Shown in pieces: positions 42,293-50,302 of a stretch of 64,000 nt of DNA. The notes beneath the pieces were generated by a model that ran no database searches, was not told the origin of the DNA, and was given only the letters and a program-made list of their open reading frames with translations. The stretch's first letter is position 1. Each line of letters begins with the position of its first letter. A program made the translations under genes and the position numbers. Source of the stretch: SHVZ01 sp041906305 (GTDB lineage Bacteria > Pseudomonadota > Alphaproteobacteria > SHVZ01); assembly GCA_041906305.1 (NCBI GenBank), contig JAYRJL010000002.1, positions 124,001 to 188,000 of the forward strand. The letters run 5' to 3'.

Positions 42293-43122
42293 CAGGGTCG
42301 CTCGCTGACACGCCCGCCCGGCGGGCCGAAGAGGTGGAAAAGACGGTCGCGCCACGAGCCCGCGCGGGCCAGGTCGCGGCCCATCGCGATCCATTCGTGC
42401 AGCGCGACGAAGATCGGGTTGTAAGACTCGAGCGGCGTCACCAGGCCGTAGCGGCAGGGTACGTCATCGCGCTCGGCGACGTAGGTGCCGAATAGCCGGT
42501 CGAAGACGATGAGCACGCCGCCGTAGTTGGCATCGATGTATTCAGGATTGGCCGCGTGATGGACGCGATGATGCGACGGCGTGTTCAGCACGTATTCGAG
42601 CCAGCCCAGCTTCGGGATCCAGGTCGCGTGCAGCCAGAACTGATAGAGCAGGTTCAGCGACAGCGCGGCGATCACCGCATTCATCGGGAAGCCGATCCAG
42701 ACCAGCGGCACGTAGAAGACCAGCGAGCCGCTGGTGCGCCCGGTCCAGCCGAAGCGGTAGGCGGCGGAGAGGTTCAGCTGGTTCGGCGAGTGGTGCACCG
42801 CATGCGTCGCCCAGAACCACCGCATCCGATGGCTGCAGCGATGGAACCAGTAGTAGAAGAACTCCATCCCGAGGAACAGGATCGCGAAGGCGAGGATACC
42901 GTCGACCGGAATTGTGGCGAGGCGGTTGTCCCAGGCCCAGAAGAAGGCCGGCGCCGCCAGGCTGACGGGCAGCATGTAGACGACCTCCCGCAGGGACACG
43001 TCGAAAAGCGATACGAAGTAGGCTCGCCAGTCGTAGTCGCGGCGCGCGATCCATGTGAGGACGATGCCCTCCAGGGTCGCGAGCGCGATCACGATCGGAA
43101 TGAAGAAGAAATATACCCGCAT
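42292..43122 (-). CDS. sterol desaturase / fatty acid hydroxylase family protein
   Basis: This is a 276-residue integral-membrane di-iron enzyme (ATG 43122; an ATG three codons upstream is possible but too close to AGGGGAG). Several hydrophobic segments surround the histidine clusters HRCSHR, HAVHHS and HHRVHHAAN, which bind the iron pair. Members hydroxylate or desaturate lipids or sterols. The downstream SHMT-like gene is translationally linked. Together they could modify a lipid and an amino-acid precursor, but that is inference. Confidence 0.87.
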   Translation of the reverse strand: MRVYFFFIPIVIALATLEGIVLTWIARRDYDWRAYFVSLFDVSLREVVYMLPVSLAAPAFFWAWDNRLATIPVDGILAFAILFLGMEFFYYWFHRCSHRMRWFWATHAVHHSPNQLNLSAAYRFGWTGRTSGSLVFYVPLVWIGFPMNAVIAALSLNLLYQFWLHATWIPKLGWLEYVLNTPSHHRVHHAANPEYIDANYGGVLIVFDRLFGTYVAERDDVPCRYGLVTPLESYNPIFVALHEWIAMGRDLARAGSWRDRLFHLFGPPGGRVSERP

Positions 43123-43212
43123 CGGGGACATTCTCCCCTAGTGCGGGACGATCCGCCAGGGCTGCCGGGGCTTTCGACGGAGGCTCGCCGAGTACGCCCG
43201 CCCCTCAGCAGA

Positions 43213-44166
43213 TCAGGCGACCGGCTGCAACGGCGGCGGCCGCGGCGCCAGTTCGACCTGGTTCCGTCCCTTGGCCTTGGCGCGATAGAGCGCCATGTCG
43301 GCCCGGCGCAGGAGCGAGACAAGATCGGCATCGCCTGCCTGGTATTCGGCGATCCCGACCGAGATCGTGACCTGCACGCGCTCGCCAGTGTCGAGGATCA
43401 CCGGCGCGTCGGCGACGGCGCGCCTGAGCCGCTCGCCCAGGATGCTGCCGCCGTCGAGCGCGGTCTCCGGCGTCATCACCAGGAACTCCTCGCCGCCCCA
43501 GCGCCCGATCAGGTCGGAGGAGCGCACCAGGATCTGGCAGCGGCGCGCGACCTCGCGCAGCACCTGATCGCCCGCGGCGTGGCCATGGGTGTCGTTGACC
43601 CGCTTGAAGTGGTCGACGTCGAAAAGCAGAAGCGAAAGAGGACGGCCGTAGCGCGAGACGCGAAAGAGCTCGGTCTCGGCGATCTGCTCGGCATGGCCGC
43701 GGGTGGCGACGCCGGTCAACCGGTCGCGGGTGGCGCCGCGCCGCAGCTCCTGCTCGCGTGCCTTCCGCTCGGTGATGTCGCGGATCGTCAGCGTGAAGGC
43801 AGCCTGGCCTCGCGGGTCGATGCGGCCGCTCGTGACCTCGATCGGCACCAGCCCGCCATCGGCGCGGCGCCCGACCAGCTCGATCGTCGCGCTTGCCGCT
43901 CCGGCCTCGGCCGGAAGCAGCGAGCGCGACAGATATTCGATGAAGCTGTGGCTCCGGCGATCGGCCATCAGCGTCAGGCAGTCGCGTCCGAGCAGTCGCG
44001 ACGCCGGCAGTCGGAACAGTTGCTCGGCGGCGCGGTTCGCGCCGACCACGTGACCCTGGCTATCGACGAGAAGGACGCCGTCGCGAAAGGAATCGAGGAC
44101 GGCATGCAGGCCGGCCGCGGAGATCATGCTTTCGATGTCGAACGACGCTTGTCCTGGTGCGGTCAT
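43213..44166 (-). CDS. PAS-GGDEF diguanylate cyclase
   Basis: This 317-residue cytosolic protein has a PAS domain (about 18-140) and a C-terminal GGDEF domain. The active site is intact (RWGGEEF), with FDVDHFKRVNDTHGH as the metal/GTP region. An inhibitory RxxD site (RSSD) lies five residues before GGEEF, so product inhibition by cyclic di-GMP is likely. I start it at ATG 44166; a GTG eight codons upstream is possible. The signal sensed by the PAS domain is unknown. Confidence 0.9.
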   Translation of the reverse strand: MTAPGQASFDIESMISAAGLHAVLDSFRDGVLLVDSQGHVVGANRAAEQLFRLPASRLLGRDCLTLMADRRSHSFIEYLSRSLLPAEAGAASATIELVGRRADGGLVPIEVTSGRIDPRGQAAFTLTIRDITERKAREQELRRGATRDRLTGVATRGHAEQIAETELFRVSRYGRPLSLLLFDVDHFKRVNDTHGHAAGDQVLREVARRCQILVRSSDLIGRWGGEEFLVMTPETALDGGSILGERLRRAVADAPVILDTGERVQVTISVGIAEYQAGDADLVSLLRRADMALYRAKAKGRNQVELAPRPPPLQPVA

Positions 44167-44260
44167 GGTTCCGAATCTTCTTTCCGGCACCCCTGCCGAC
44201 CGCCATTAACCGCACGAAACGCCCCCTCGATCCGTGATCGGCGTCACACCAAAAGTCACC

Positions 44261-45199
44261 TCAAATTCCAGCAAAAAACATCGCGATTGCTCGATCGTGC
44301 CAAGCCACGGACGAGCCGGCGCCGTGGAAGCCGACATGGCCGCCTGCGCCGAACAGCGGCGTCAGCTTCGGGTTCGAGCGCCAGCCAACGGCGTCGTACG
44401 CCGCCATCGGAATCCACGGGTCGTTCGTGGCCTGAATCACCAGCGTCGGAACTCCGATTCCCGGCAGGAACCGCGCCGCGGACGACTTCGCGTAGTAGTC
44501 GGACGCCGAGGCGAATCCGTTGCGCGGCGCGACGTAGAGATCGTCGAACTCGGTGACCGTGCGGGCCGATAGGACGGCGGAACGCTCGACCTCCGAAAGC
44601 GGCCCGGCCAGCGCCTCCTCCCGCATCGTCGCAAGCAGCCAGGACTGATAGAGGCGGTTCCGGGATGAGGCGAGCGTCGCCGAAGCCTCGGCGAGATCGA
44701 TCGGCGCGGAGACGGAGGCGGCCATCCGGACATTCGGCGCGGCCCCCTCGCCCAGGAACTTGAGCAGCACGTTGCCGCCGAGCGAGTAGCCGACCAGCGC
44801 GATGCCGCTCCGGGTCATCACGTCCGGCAAGGCCGCGAGCGCAAGCCTCAGATCCTCCGAGCGGCCGGCGTGGTACTGGCCGCGGCAACGCGGAAGCGAC
44901 GGCCCGGTGCCCCGCAGGTTGAGACGCAGCGTGGAGAATTCCGCATCGAGGAGATGGGCCGCCGAGGCGCGCAGATAGAGCGAGTCCTCGGCGCCGGCGA
45001 GACCATGAACCAGCACGACGAGCGGGCGCGCGGCGTCCGTTCCCTGGTGATAGGCGGCAGCGAGCGCGTCGCCGTCGCCGAGATCGAGCCAGAGGCGCTC
45101 GCCCGCCGGCAGCGCATGATGCGGCCGGACGATCTGGTTGCGGATGGTCTGAAGATGTCCACCGATCCAGGGCCAGCGCGGCCGGAACGGTTCGATCAT
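44261..45199 (-). CDS. YheT-type alpha/beta hydrolase
   Basis: This is a 312-residue hydrolase. The YheT/EMB8 family opening PRWPWIGGHLQTI is present, followed by VLVHGLAGAEDS (oxyanion region) and the nucleophile elbow GYSLGGN. Later motifs are ATNDPWIP (acid) and GGHVGFHG (histidine). The substrate is unknown. Its ATG overlaps the stop of the upstream alpha/beta hydrolase gene (45196-45199). Confidence 0.88.
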   Translation of the reverse strand: MIEPFRPRWPWIGGHLQTIRNQIVRPHHALPAGERLWLDLGDGDALAAAYHQGTDAARPLVVLVHGLAGAEDSLYLRASAAHLLDAEFSTLRLNLRGTGPSLPRCRGQYHAGRSEDLRLALAALPDVMTRSGIALVGYSLGGNVLLKFLGEGAAPNVRMAASVSAPIDLAEASATLASSRNRLYQSWLLATMREEALAGPLSEVERSAVLSARTVTEFDDLYVAPRNGFASASDYYAKSSAARFLPGIGVPTLVIQATNDPWIPMAAYDAVGWRSNPKLTPLFGAGGHVGFHGAGSSVAWHDRAIAMFFAGI

Positions 45200-46092
45200 G
45201 CGCGCTTCGGCGACGGGGCTTCCTCTTTCGCCTCTTCTTCCTCGTCGCCGGCGGTGATGAAGTCGCGCACCAGCGCGACCTGGTCCTCGCTCATCAGCGC
45301 CGGCGCGTGGCCGACGCCCTTGATCTCGACGACCTCGGCCTTGGGGCCGGTCTTCGCCATCCGCTCGGCGGTCGCGGGGCTGAGCAGCCTGCTTTTCTCG
45401 CCGCGCAGCAGGAGCACCGGGCACTGGATCCGTTCCCAGACCTCCCAGTTCGGCGGCGGCGCCTTCTCCGGCGGCTTCCGGAACGGCAGCCCGATGGCGG
45501 GATCGTAGTGGAGGCCGTAGCCGCCTTCGGGATGGCGCATGACGCTGTGGGTCGTCATCTCGCTCCACTGCGCGTCGGTCAGCTCGCCGAAATCGGCATG
45601 CACCTTCTTCAGGTAGTCGGCGACCTCGCCGAGGCGCTTGAAGCGCGGGTCCTGGCCGACATAGGTGGAGATCCCACGGATCCCCTCGAGCTCGAGCTGC
45701 GGGCCGATGTCGTTCAGCACGAGACGGCGGATCAGCTCCGGCCGCTCGGAGGCGAGCTGCATGCCGATGAGCCCGCCGAGCGAGGTGCCGACCCAGTCGA
45801 TCCCTTCGAAGCCCAGATGGTCGAGCAGCCCCGACATATGGGCGACATAGGTGTCGAGGTTGTAGAGCTTCTTGTCGGTGAGCCAGCCGGAGCGCCCGCG
45901 CCCGACCAGGTCCGGACAGACGATGCGCCGCTGCCTGGAGAGGCCCTTCGCGACCTCGTCGAAGTCGCGGCCCTGACGGGTAAGACCGTGGACGCAGAAC
46001 ACCCGCTTCGGGTGCATCCGGGGTCCCCAGTCGTAGTAGTTGAGTCGGACCGTCTCGCCCGGCCCGAAGGCTGCCCAGCTTCCGTCGATCAT
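45196..46092 (-). CDS. alpha/beta hydrolase
   Basis: This is a 298-residue canonical alpha/beta hydrolase. The oxyanion segment FCVHGLTRQGRDF, the nucleophile elbow GTSLGGLIG, an acidic residue after LLLRGEKS and the terminal histidine in GVGHAPALM are all visible. A Glu-rich C-terminal tail follows. It is the first gene of a two-gene unit with the YheT-type hydrolase. Confidence 0.88.
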   Translation of the reverse strand: MIDGSWAAFGPGETVRLNYYDWGPRMHPKRVFCVHGLTRQGRDFDEVAKGLSRQRRIVCPDLVGRGRSGWLTDKKLYNLDTYVAHMSGLLDHLGFEGIDWVGTSLGGLIGMQLASERPELIRRLVLNDIGPQLELEGIRGISTYVGQDPRFKRLGEVADYLKKVHADFGELTDAQWSEMTTHSVMRHPEGGYGLHYDPAIGLPFRKPPEKAPPPNWEVWERIQCPVLLLRGEKSRLLSPATAERMAKTGPKAEVVEIKGVGHAPALMSEDQVALVRDFITAGDEEEEAKEEAPSPKRA

Positions 46093-46236
46093 GGCGCCGA
46101 GGCTACATGGACGCGCCGGAGGCCGTCCACTGCGGGTCTTGAGGGCATCGGGGGCATCGGATACTGTCCGGCCGTTTGCCTGCGGGCAGGCTTTGTTATT
46201 TCGAGATCATCCATTCTTTAAAGACGGACATTCTCC

Positions 46237-46896
46237 ATGCTGTTTTATTCCCAGGAGCGCATCGCGCTCTTCATCGACGGAGCGAATCTCTACTCCGCGG
46301 CCCGCGGCCTCGGCTTCGACATCGACTACAAGAAGCTGCTCGACCTGTTCGCCAACAAGGGCCGGCTGATCCGCGCCTTCTACTACACCGCGCTGCTGGA
46401 GGATCAGGAGTACTCGCCGCTTCGCCCGCTCGTCGACTGGCTCGACTACAACGGCTACACGGTCGTGACCAAGCCGGCGAAGGAGTTCACCGATGCGCAA
46501 GGACGCCGGCGCTTCAAGGGCAACATGGACATCGAGCTCGCGATCGACATGCTCGAGCTCGCCGGCTCCGTCGACCACATCGTCCTGTTCTCGGGCGACG
46601 GCGACTTCCGCCGCCTGGTCGAGGCGACCCAGCGCCGCGGCGTGCGTGTCACCGTGGTCTCGACCATCCGCTCGCAGCCGCCGATGGTCGCCGACGAGCT
46701 TCGCCGCCAGGCCGATCACTTCACCGACCTCGTCGACATCGCCCCGCAGATCCAGCGCCAGCACCAGCCGCGCGATCCGAACGCGCCGGTTCGCGAGCCG
46801 CGTGCGCCGCGCCCGCAGGACTCGCTTCCCCCTACCGATCCCGACGCGCCGGGCTTCGGCGGACGTGCGCCCGGCTTCCTGAATGCCGAGCGCTGA
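46237..46896 (+). CDS. NYN-domain (LabA/DUF88) protein
   Basis: This 219-residue protein has a PIN-like NYN nuclease fold in residues about 1-165. The conserved acidic residues appear in IALFIDGANLY, the GNMDIELAIDML stretch and LFSGDGDFRRLV. The C-terminal 50 residues are Pro/Arg-rich and probably disordered. The family is thought to act in RNA processing or turnover. The frame overlaps the start of the uracil-DNA glycosylase gene by 14 nt, so the two are probably co-expressed. Confidence 0.88.
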   Translation: MLFYSQERIALFIDGANLYSAARGLGFDIDYKKLLDLFANKGRLIRAFYYTALLEDQEYSPLRPLVDWLDYNGYTVVTKPAKEFTDAQGRRRFKGNMDIELAIDMLELAGSVDHIVLFSGDGDFRRLVEATQRRGVRVTVVSTIRSQPPMVADELRRQADHFTDLVDIAPQIQRQHQPRDPNAPVREPRAPRPQDSLPPTDPDAPGFGGRAPGFLNAER

Positions 46897-47515
46897 GGTT
46901 CCAGGGCGCGACTGTCCGCTCTGCCCGCGTCTCAAGGCGTTCCGCGACGACAACCGGGCCAAGTACTCGGACTTCTTCAACGCTCCAGTCCCGACCTTCG
47001 GCGATCCCGAGGCGCGGATCCTGGTCGTCGGGCTGGCGCCCGGACTGAAGGGCGCCAACAAGACCGGGCGCCCCTTCACCGGCGACTATGCCGGCGACCT
47101 GCTCTACGCGACGCTCGCCCGCCACGGGCTCACCCGCGGCACCTATCGGCAGCACGCGGGCGACGGCTTCACGCTGGCCGGCTGCCGGATCACCAACGCG
47201 GTCCGCTGCGTGCCGCCGCAGAACAAGCCGCTGCCGGTGGAGGAGACGACCTGCCGACAGTTCCTGGTCGCCGAGATCGCGGCCCTTCCGAACCTGAAGA
47301 CCATCCTCGCGCTGGGCGTCGTCGCCCACAATTCGGTGCTCCGCACCTTCGGCTGCAAGCTCTCGGGGTTTCCCTTCAAGCACGGCGCGCTGCACGCGCT
47401 GCCGAACGGAATCACGCTCGCCGACAGCTATCACTGCTCGCGCTACAACACGAACACCGGCGTCCTGACCGAGGCGATGTTCGACGAGGTCGTAAGGAGG
47501 ATCGCTGCCCGATGA
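46883..47515 (+). CDS. uracil-DNA glycosylase, family 5 (UdgB)
   Basis: This 210-residue repair enzyme removes uracil and related deaminated bases from DNA. Motif A is GLAPGLKGANKTGRPFTG, typical of family 5 (GLAPG). Motif B is SYHCSRYNTNTG (usually HPSxxN). The four iron-sulfur cysteines fit: CPLC near the N-terminus, and a C-x14-C pair in the CVPPQ...ETTC region. The M14-like peptidase gene overlaps its stop by 4 nt. Confidence 0.9.
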   Translation: MPSAEVPGRDCPLCPRLKAFRDDNRAKYSDFFNAPVPTFGDPEARILVVGLAPGLKGANKTGRPFTGDYAGDLLYATLARHGLTRGTYRQHAGDGFTLAGCRITNAVRCVPPQNKPLPVEETTCRQFLVAEIAALPNLKTILALGVVAHNSVLRTFGCKLSGFPFKHGALHALPNGITLADSYHCSRYNTNTGVLTEAMFDEVVRRIAAR

Positions 47516-48789
47516 CGCTCGACTTTCCGACCGTCGGGGAGATGGAAGCGCGAACGCGCCAGCTCGCCGCGGACGGGATCGAGATCCGGGAGCTCGGCAC
47601 CAGCCGCTCGGGCCGGACGATCGAGATGATCAGCATCGGCGACGGCCCGCTCTCGGCGCTCGTCGTTGGCGCGCCGCACCCGAACGAGCCGGCCGGGTGC
47701 GCGACGGCCGAGCTGCTGATCGAACGCCTGCTCGCCGGGACGATGCCGCGGGGCAGGTTCCGCTGGCATATCGTCAAGGCGATCGACATCGACGGCCTGG
47801 CGATGAACCAGGGCTGGTTCAAGGGTCCCCGCACGCACGCCAGCTACATCCAGAATTTCTTCAGGCCCGCCTTCCATCGCCAACCCGAATACGCCTTCCC
47901 GCTTCGCAACGGCGACTACGCCTTCGACGATCCCATCCCGGAGACTGGGTGCTGGCAGCGCGCGCTCGACCTGGCGAAGCCGCAGCTTCAGGCCTCGCTG
48001 CACGGCTCGGAATTCGGCGGCGCCTTCTTCCTGACGACCGAGGCGATCCCCGCGCTGACGCAGGCGATCTCCGCCGCGGTCGCCGAGACCGGGCTCGGCC
48101 TCAACACCGTCGGCGACACGGGCTACTGGGAGCCGGCTTACGCACCTGCGTTCTTTCCGCTGCACAGCCTGGCCGAGCCGGGCAAGCTGCCGAACGACTG
48201 GCGCGCGGGGAACTCGAGCTGCGGCTATGCCCGCGACCGCTTCGGCACCTTCAGCCTGATGCCTGAGGTCCCGCTGTGGACGAGCCGGATCCTCGCAGAC
48301 GAGTCAGAGACCGCCTTCTCGCTCGGCGACGTCGCCACGCTCTCGCGGACCTTGAACGCCGAGATTGCGAGCGCGCTCGCGCGCGACCTGCCGCGCCTGG
48401 CCCGTCAGCCGCTGTCCGGCGACGATCATGAATTGCAGCTCGCGCTCGAGCAGGCCGAGCGCGGCGCCAGGGCTGCCGGCGCCCCGTCCAGCGAACGGCC
48501 GGAACCGGGGCCCAGGCTCAGCCGCCGCGAATACGCGCTTCGCGCCCTCAAGACCCGGATGGCGCTGGTCAGGCCCTTCGCGATGCTGCGCCGGCTGGCG
48601 CAGTCGCGCGCCGATCAGGGCGACGCGGACGCGAAGGCGATCGCCGCATCCGCGCAGACGACGATGAGCGGCAAGATGACGATCATCCGGAAGGAAGCGG
48701 GGCTGGAGCCGGTGCCGACCGAGGTGCTCGCCGGATTGCAGCTGAAGGCGGTCCTGGCCTCGGCCGAGGTGATCGCCGCGCGCAGCTAG
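47512..48789 (+). CDS. M14-family zinc carboxypeptidase-like protein
   Basis: This 425-residue protein has the zinc-carboxypeptidase pattern: APHPNEPAG (HxxE zinc ligands, about residues 60-68) and SLHGSEFGG (third His ligand). There is no signal peptide, so it is cytoplasmic. Its C-terminal third is rich in Ala and Arg and predicted helical. It probably trims a peptide or acts as a deacylase; the substrate is unknown. Confidence 0.8.
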   Translation: MTLDFPTVGEMEARTRQLAADGIEIRELGTSRSGRTIEMISIGDGPLSALVVGAPHPNEPAGCATAELLIERLLAGTMPRGRFRWHIVKAIDIDGLAMNQGWFKGPRTHASYIQNFFRPAFHRQPEYAFPLRNGDYAFDDPIPETGCWQRALDLAKPQLQASLHGSEFGGAFFLTTEAIPALTQAISAAVAETGLGLNTVGDTGYWEPAYAPAFFPLHSLAEPGKLPNDWRAGNSSCGYARDRFGTFSLMPEVPLWTSRILADESETAFSLGDVATLSRTLNAEIASALARDLPRLARQPLSGDDHELQLALEQAERGARAAGAPSSERPEPGPRLSRREYALRALKTRMALVRPFAMLRRLAQSRADQGDADAKAIAASAQTTMSGKMTIIRKEAGLEPVPTEVLAGLQLKAVLASAEVIAARS

Positions 48790-48799
48790 CCCCCGAGAG

Positions 48800-49270
48800 C
48801 TAGCCCTTGTCCCGCATCAGGCGGCCCTTTTCGCGCTGCCAGTCGCGCTTCTTCTCGGTCTCGCGCTTGTCGCCCTTCTTCTTGCCCTTGGCGAGACCCA
48901 GCTGGACCTTCGCGATGCCGCGCTCGTTGAAATAGATCGAGAGCGGCACCAGCGTCACGCCGTCGCGACGCACGGCGCCCAGAAGCTTGTCGAGCTCCTT
49001 GCGCTTCACCAGCAACTTCCGCGGACGCTTCGGCTCGTGGTTGAACTGCTTCGCCGCTTGCTTGAACTCGGGCAGGTAGGCGTTCATCAGGAACAGCTCG
49101 CCGTTCTGCTCGCCGGCATAGGCCTCGGCAATCGAGGCATGGCCCGCGCGCAGCGTCTTTACCTCGGTGCCAACCAGCATGACGCCGGCTTCGAGGGTTT
49201 CGAGAATGAAATATTCGTGGCGGGCGCGGCGATTCTGCGCCGCGATCCGCTCCGGCAGCGGCGCTGCCAT
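48800..49270 (-). CDS. smpB: SsrA-binding protein SmpB
   Basis: This 156-residue tmRNA partner recruits SsrA RNA to stalled ribosomes. The conserved stretches NRRARHEYFILETLEAGV, GTEVKTLRAGHASIAEAY and NEPKRPRKLLVKRKEL-like segments are present, with a basic Lys/Arg-rich C-terminal tail. I start it at ATG 49270; the frame upstream lies inside dapA. It is 11 nt downstream of dapA, the common alphaproteobacterial order. Confidence 0.97.
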   Translation of the reverse strand: MAAPLPERIAAQNRRARHEYFILETLEAGVMLVGTEVKTLRAGHASIAEAYAGEQNGELFLMNAYLPEFKQAAKQFNHEPKRPRKLLVKRKELDKLLGAVRRDGVTLVPLSIYFNERGIAKVQLGLAKGKKKGDKRETEKKRDWQREKGRLMRDKG

Positions 49271-49281
49271 GGGAACGATTC

Positions 49282-50160
49282 CTAGTTGATGAGGCCGGCG
49301 CCGCGCATCGCCGCCGACACCTTCTCCTTCGTCGGATCGGTGACCGGCGCGAGCGGCAGGCGGCACTCGGGCCGGCCCTTGCCGATGAGGGAGGCGGCGA
49401 ACTTGACCGGCGCCGGGCTGGTCTCGACGAACAGCGCCTCGTGCAGCGGCATCAGGCGGTCGTTGATGGCCTGCGCCTTCTTCATGTCGCCCTTCTGGTA
49501 GGCCTCGTGCATGTCGGCGAGCTGGCGCGGCGCCACGTTGGCGGTCACCGAAATGCAGCCGTCGCCGCCCTGGGCGAGGAAGGCCAGCGCAGTCGCGTCC
49601 TCGCCCGAGAGCTGGGCGAACTTGTCGCCGCAGGTCCGCTTGGTCTTGAACGGCCGGGTCAGGTCGTTGGTCGCGTCCTTGACGCCGACGATGTTCGGCA
49701 GCTTCGCGAGCCTGCCCATCGTCTCCGGGGTCATGTCGATCACGCTGCGACCGGGGATATTGTAGATGATGATCGGCAGGTCGACCGCGTCGTGAATCGC
49801 CTTGTAGTGCAGGAAGAGGCCTTCCTGGGTCGGCTTGTTGTAGTACGGCGTTACCACCAGGGCGGCATCGGCGCCGGCTTCCTTGGCGTGCTTGGTGAAC
49901 TCGATCGCCTCGGCGGTCGAGTTGGAGCCGGTGCCGGCGATGACGGGACGCTTGCCCTTCGCCACCTCGATGCAGAGCTCGACGACTCGCTTGTGCTCGT
50001 CATGCGAGAGAGTCGGAGATTCGCCCGTCGTGCCACAAGGAATGAACCCATGGGTGCCGTTTTCGATCTGCCAGGCGACGAATGACTGGAATCCCTTCTC
50101 GTCGAGCTTGCCCGCGGCCGTGAACGGCGTAATCAGCGCCACGAGCGAACCCTTGAACAT
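49282..50160 (-). CDS. dapA: 4-hydroxy-tetrahydrodipicolinate synthase
   Basis: This is a 292-residue class I aldolase of lysine/diaminopimelate synthesis that condenses pyruvate with aspartate semialdehyde. The conserved GTTGESPTL lies near 42-51. The catalytic tyrosine is Tyr133 (IIYNIPGR) and the Schiff-base lysine is Lys161 (GVKDATND). I start it at ATG 50160 behind AAGGAGA. It is co-directional with smpB and divergent from the lytic transglycosylase. Confidence 0.97.
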   Translation of the reverse strand: MFKGSLVALITPFTAAGKLDEKGFQSFVAWQIENGTHGFIPCGTTGESPTLSHDEHKRVVELCIEVAKGKRPVIAGTGSNSTAEAIEFTKHAKEAGADAALVVTPYYNKPTQEGLFLHYKAIHDAVDLPIIIYNIPGRSVIDMTPETMGRLAKLPNIVGVKDATNDLTRPFKTKRTCGDKFAQLSGEDATALAFLAQGGDGCISVTANVAPRQLADMHEAYQKGDMKKAQAINDRLMPLHEALFVETSPAPVKFAASLIGKGRPECRLPLAPVTDPTKEKVSAAMRGAGLIN

Positions 50161-50200
50161 GACGATCTCCTTAGACTTCGCCCGGGAGGGACGTAATCGG

Positions 50201-50229
50201 ACGATAGTTATGTAAAACTTTGTCTGCAA
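50201..50229 (-). promoter_or_regulatory. candidate promoter of dapA-smpB
   Basis: On the minus strand, TTGCAG and TATCGT are spaced by 17 nt and lie 41 nt upstream of the dapA ATG. The match is partial (TTG core and TATnnT). Confidence 0.35.
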
Positions 50230-50231
50230 GG

Positions 50232-50260
50232 TTGTTGCCCGGGTGCCACACCACTAGAAT
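50232..50260 (+). promoter_or_regulatory. sigma-70-type promoter of the lytic transglycosylase gene
   Basis: TTGTTG and TAGAAT are separated by exactly 17 nt, with the -10 element 42 nt before the ATG. It sits beside the divergent dapA promoter candidate. Confidence 0.6.
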
Positions 50261-50302
50261 GTCGGCCGGACAGGGGGGTCTCTCAGGGAATAGAGCACCT
50301 TG

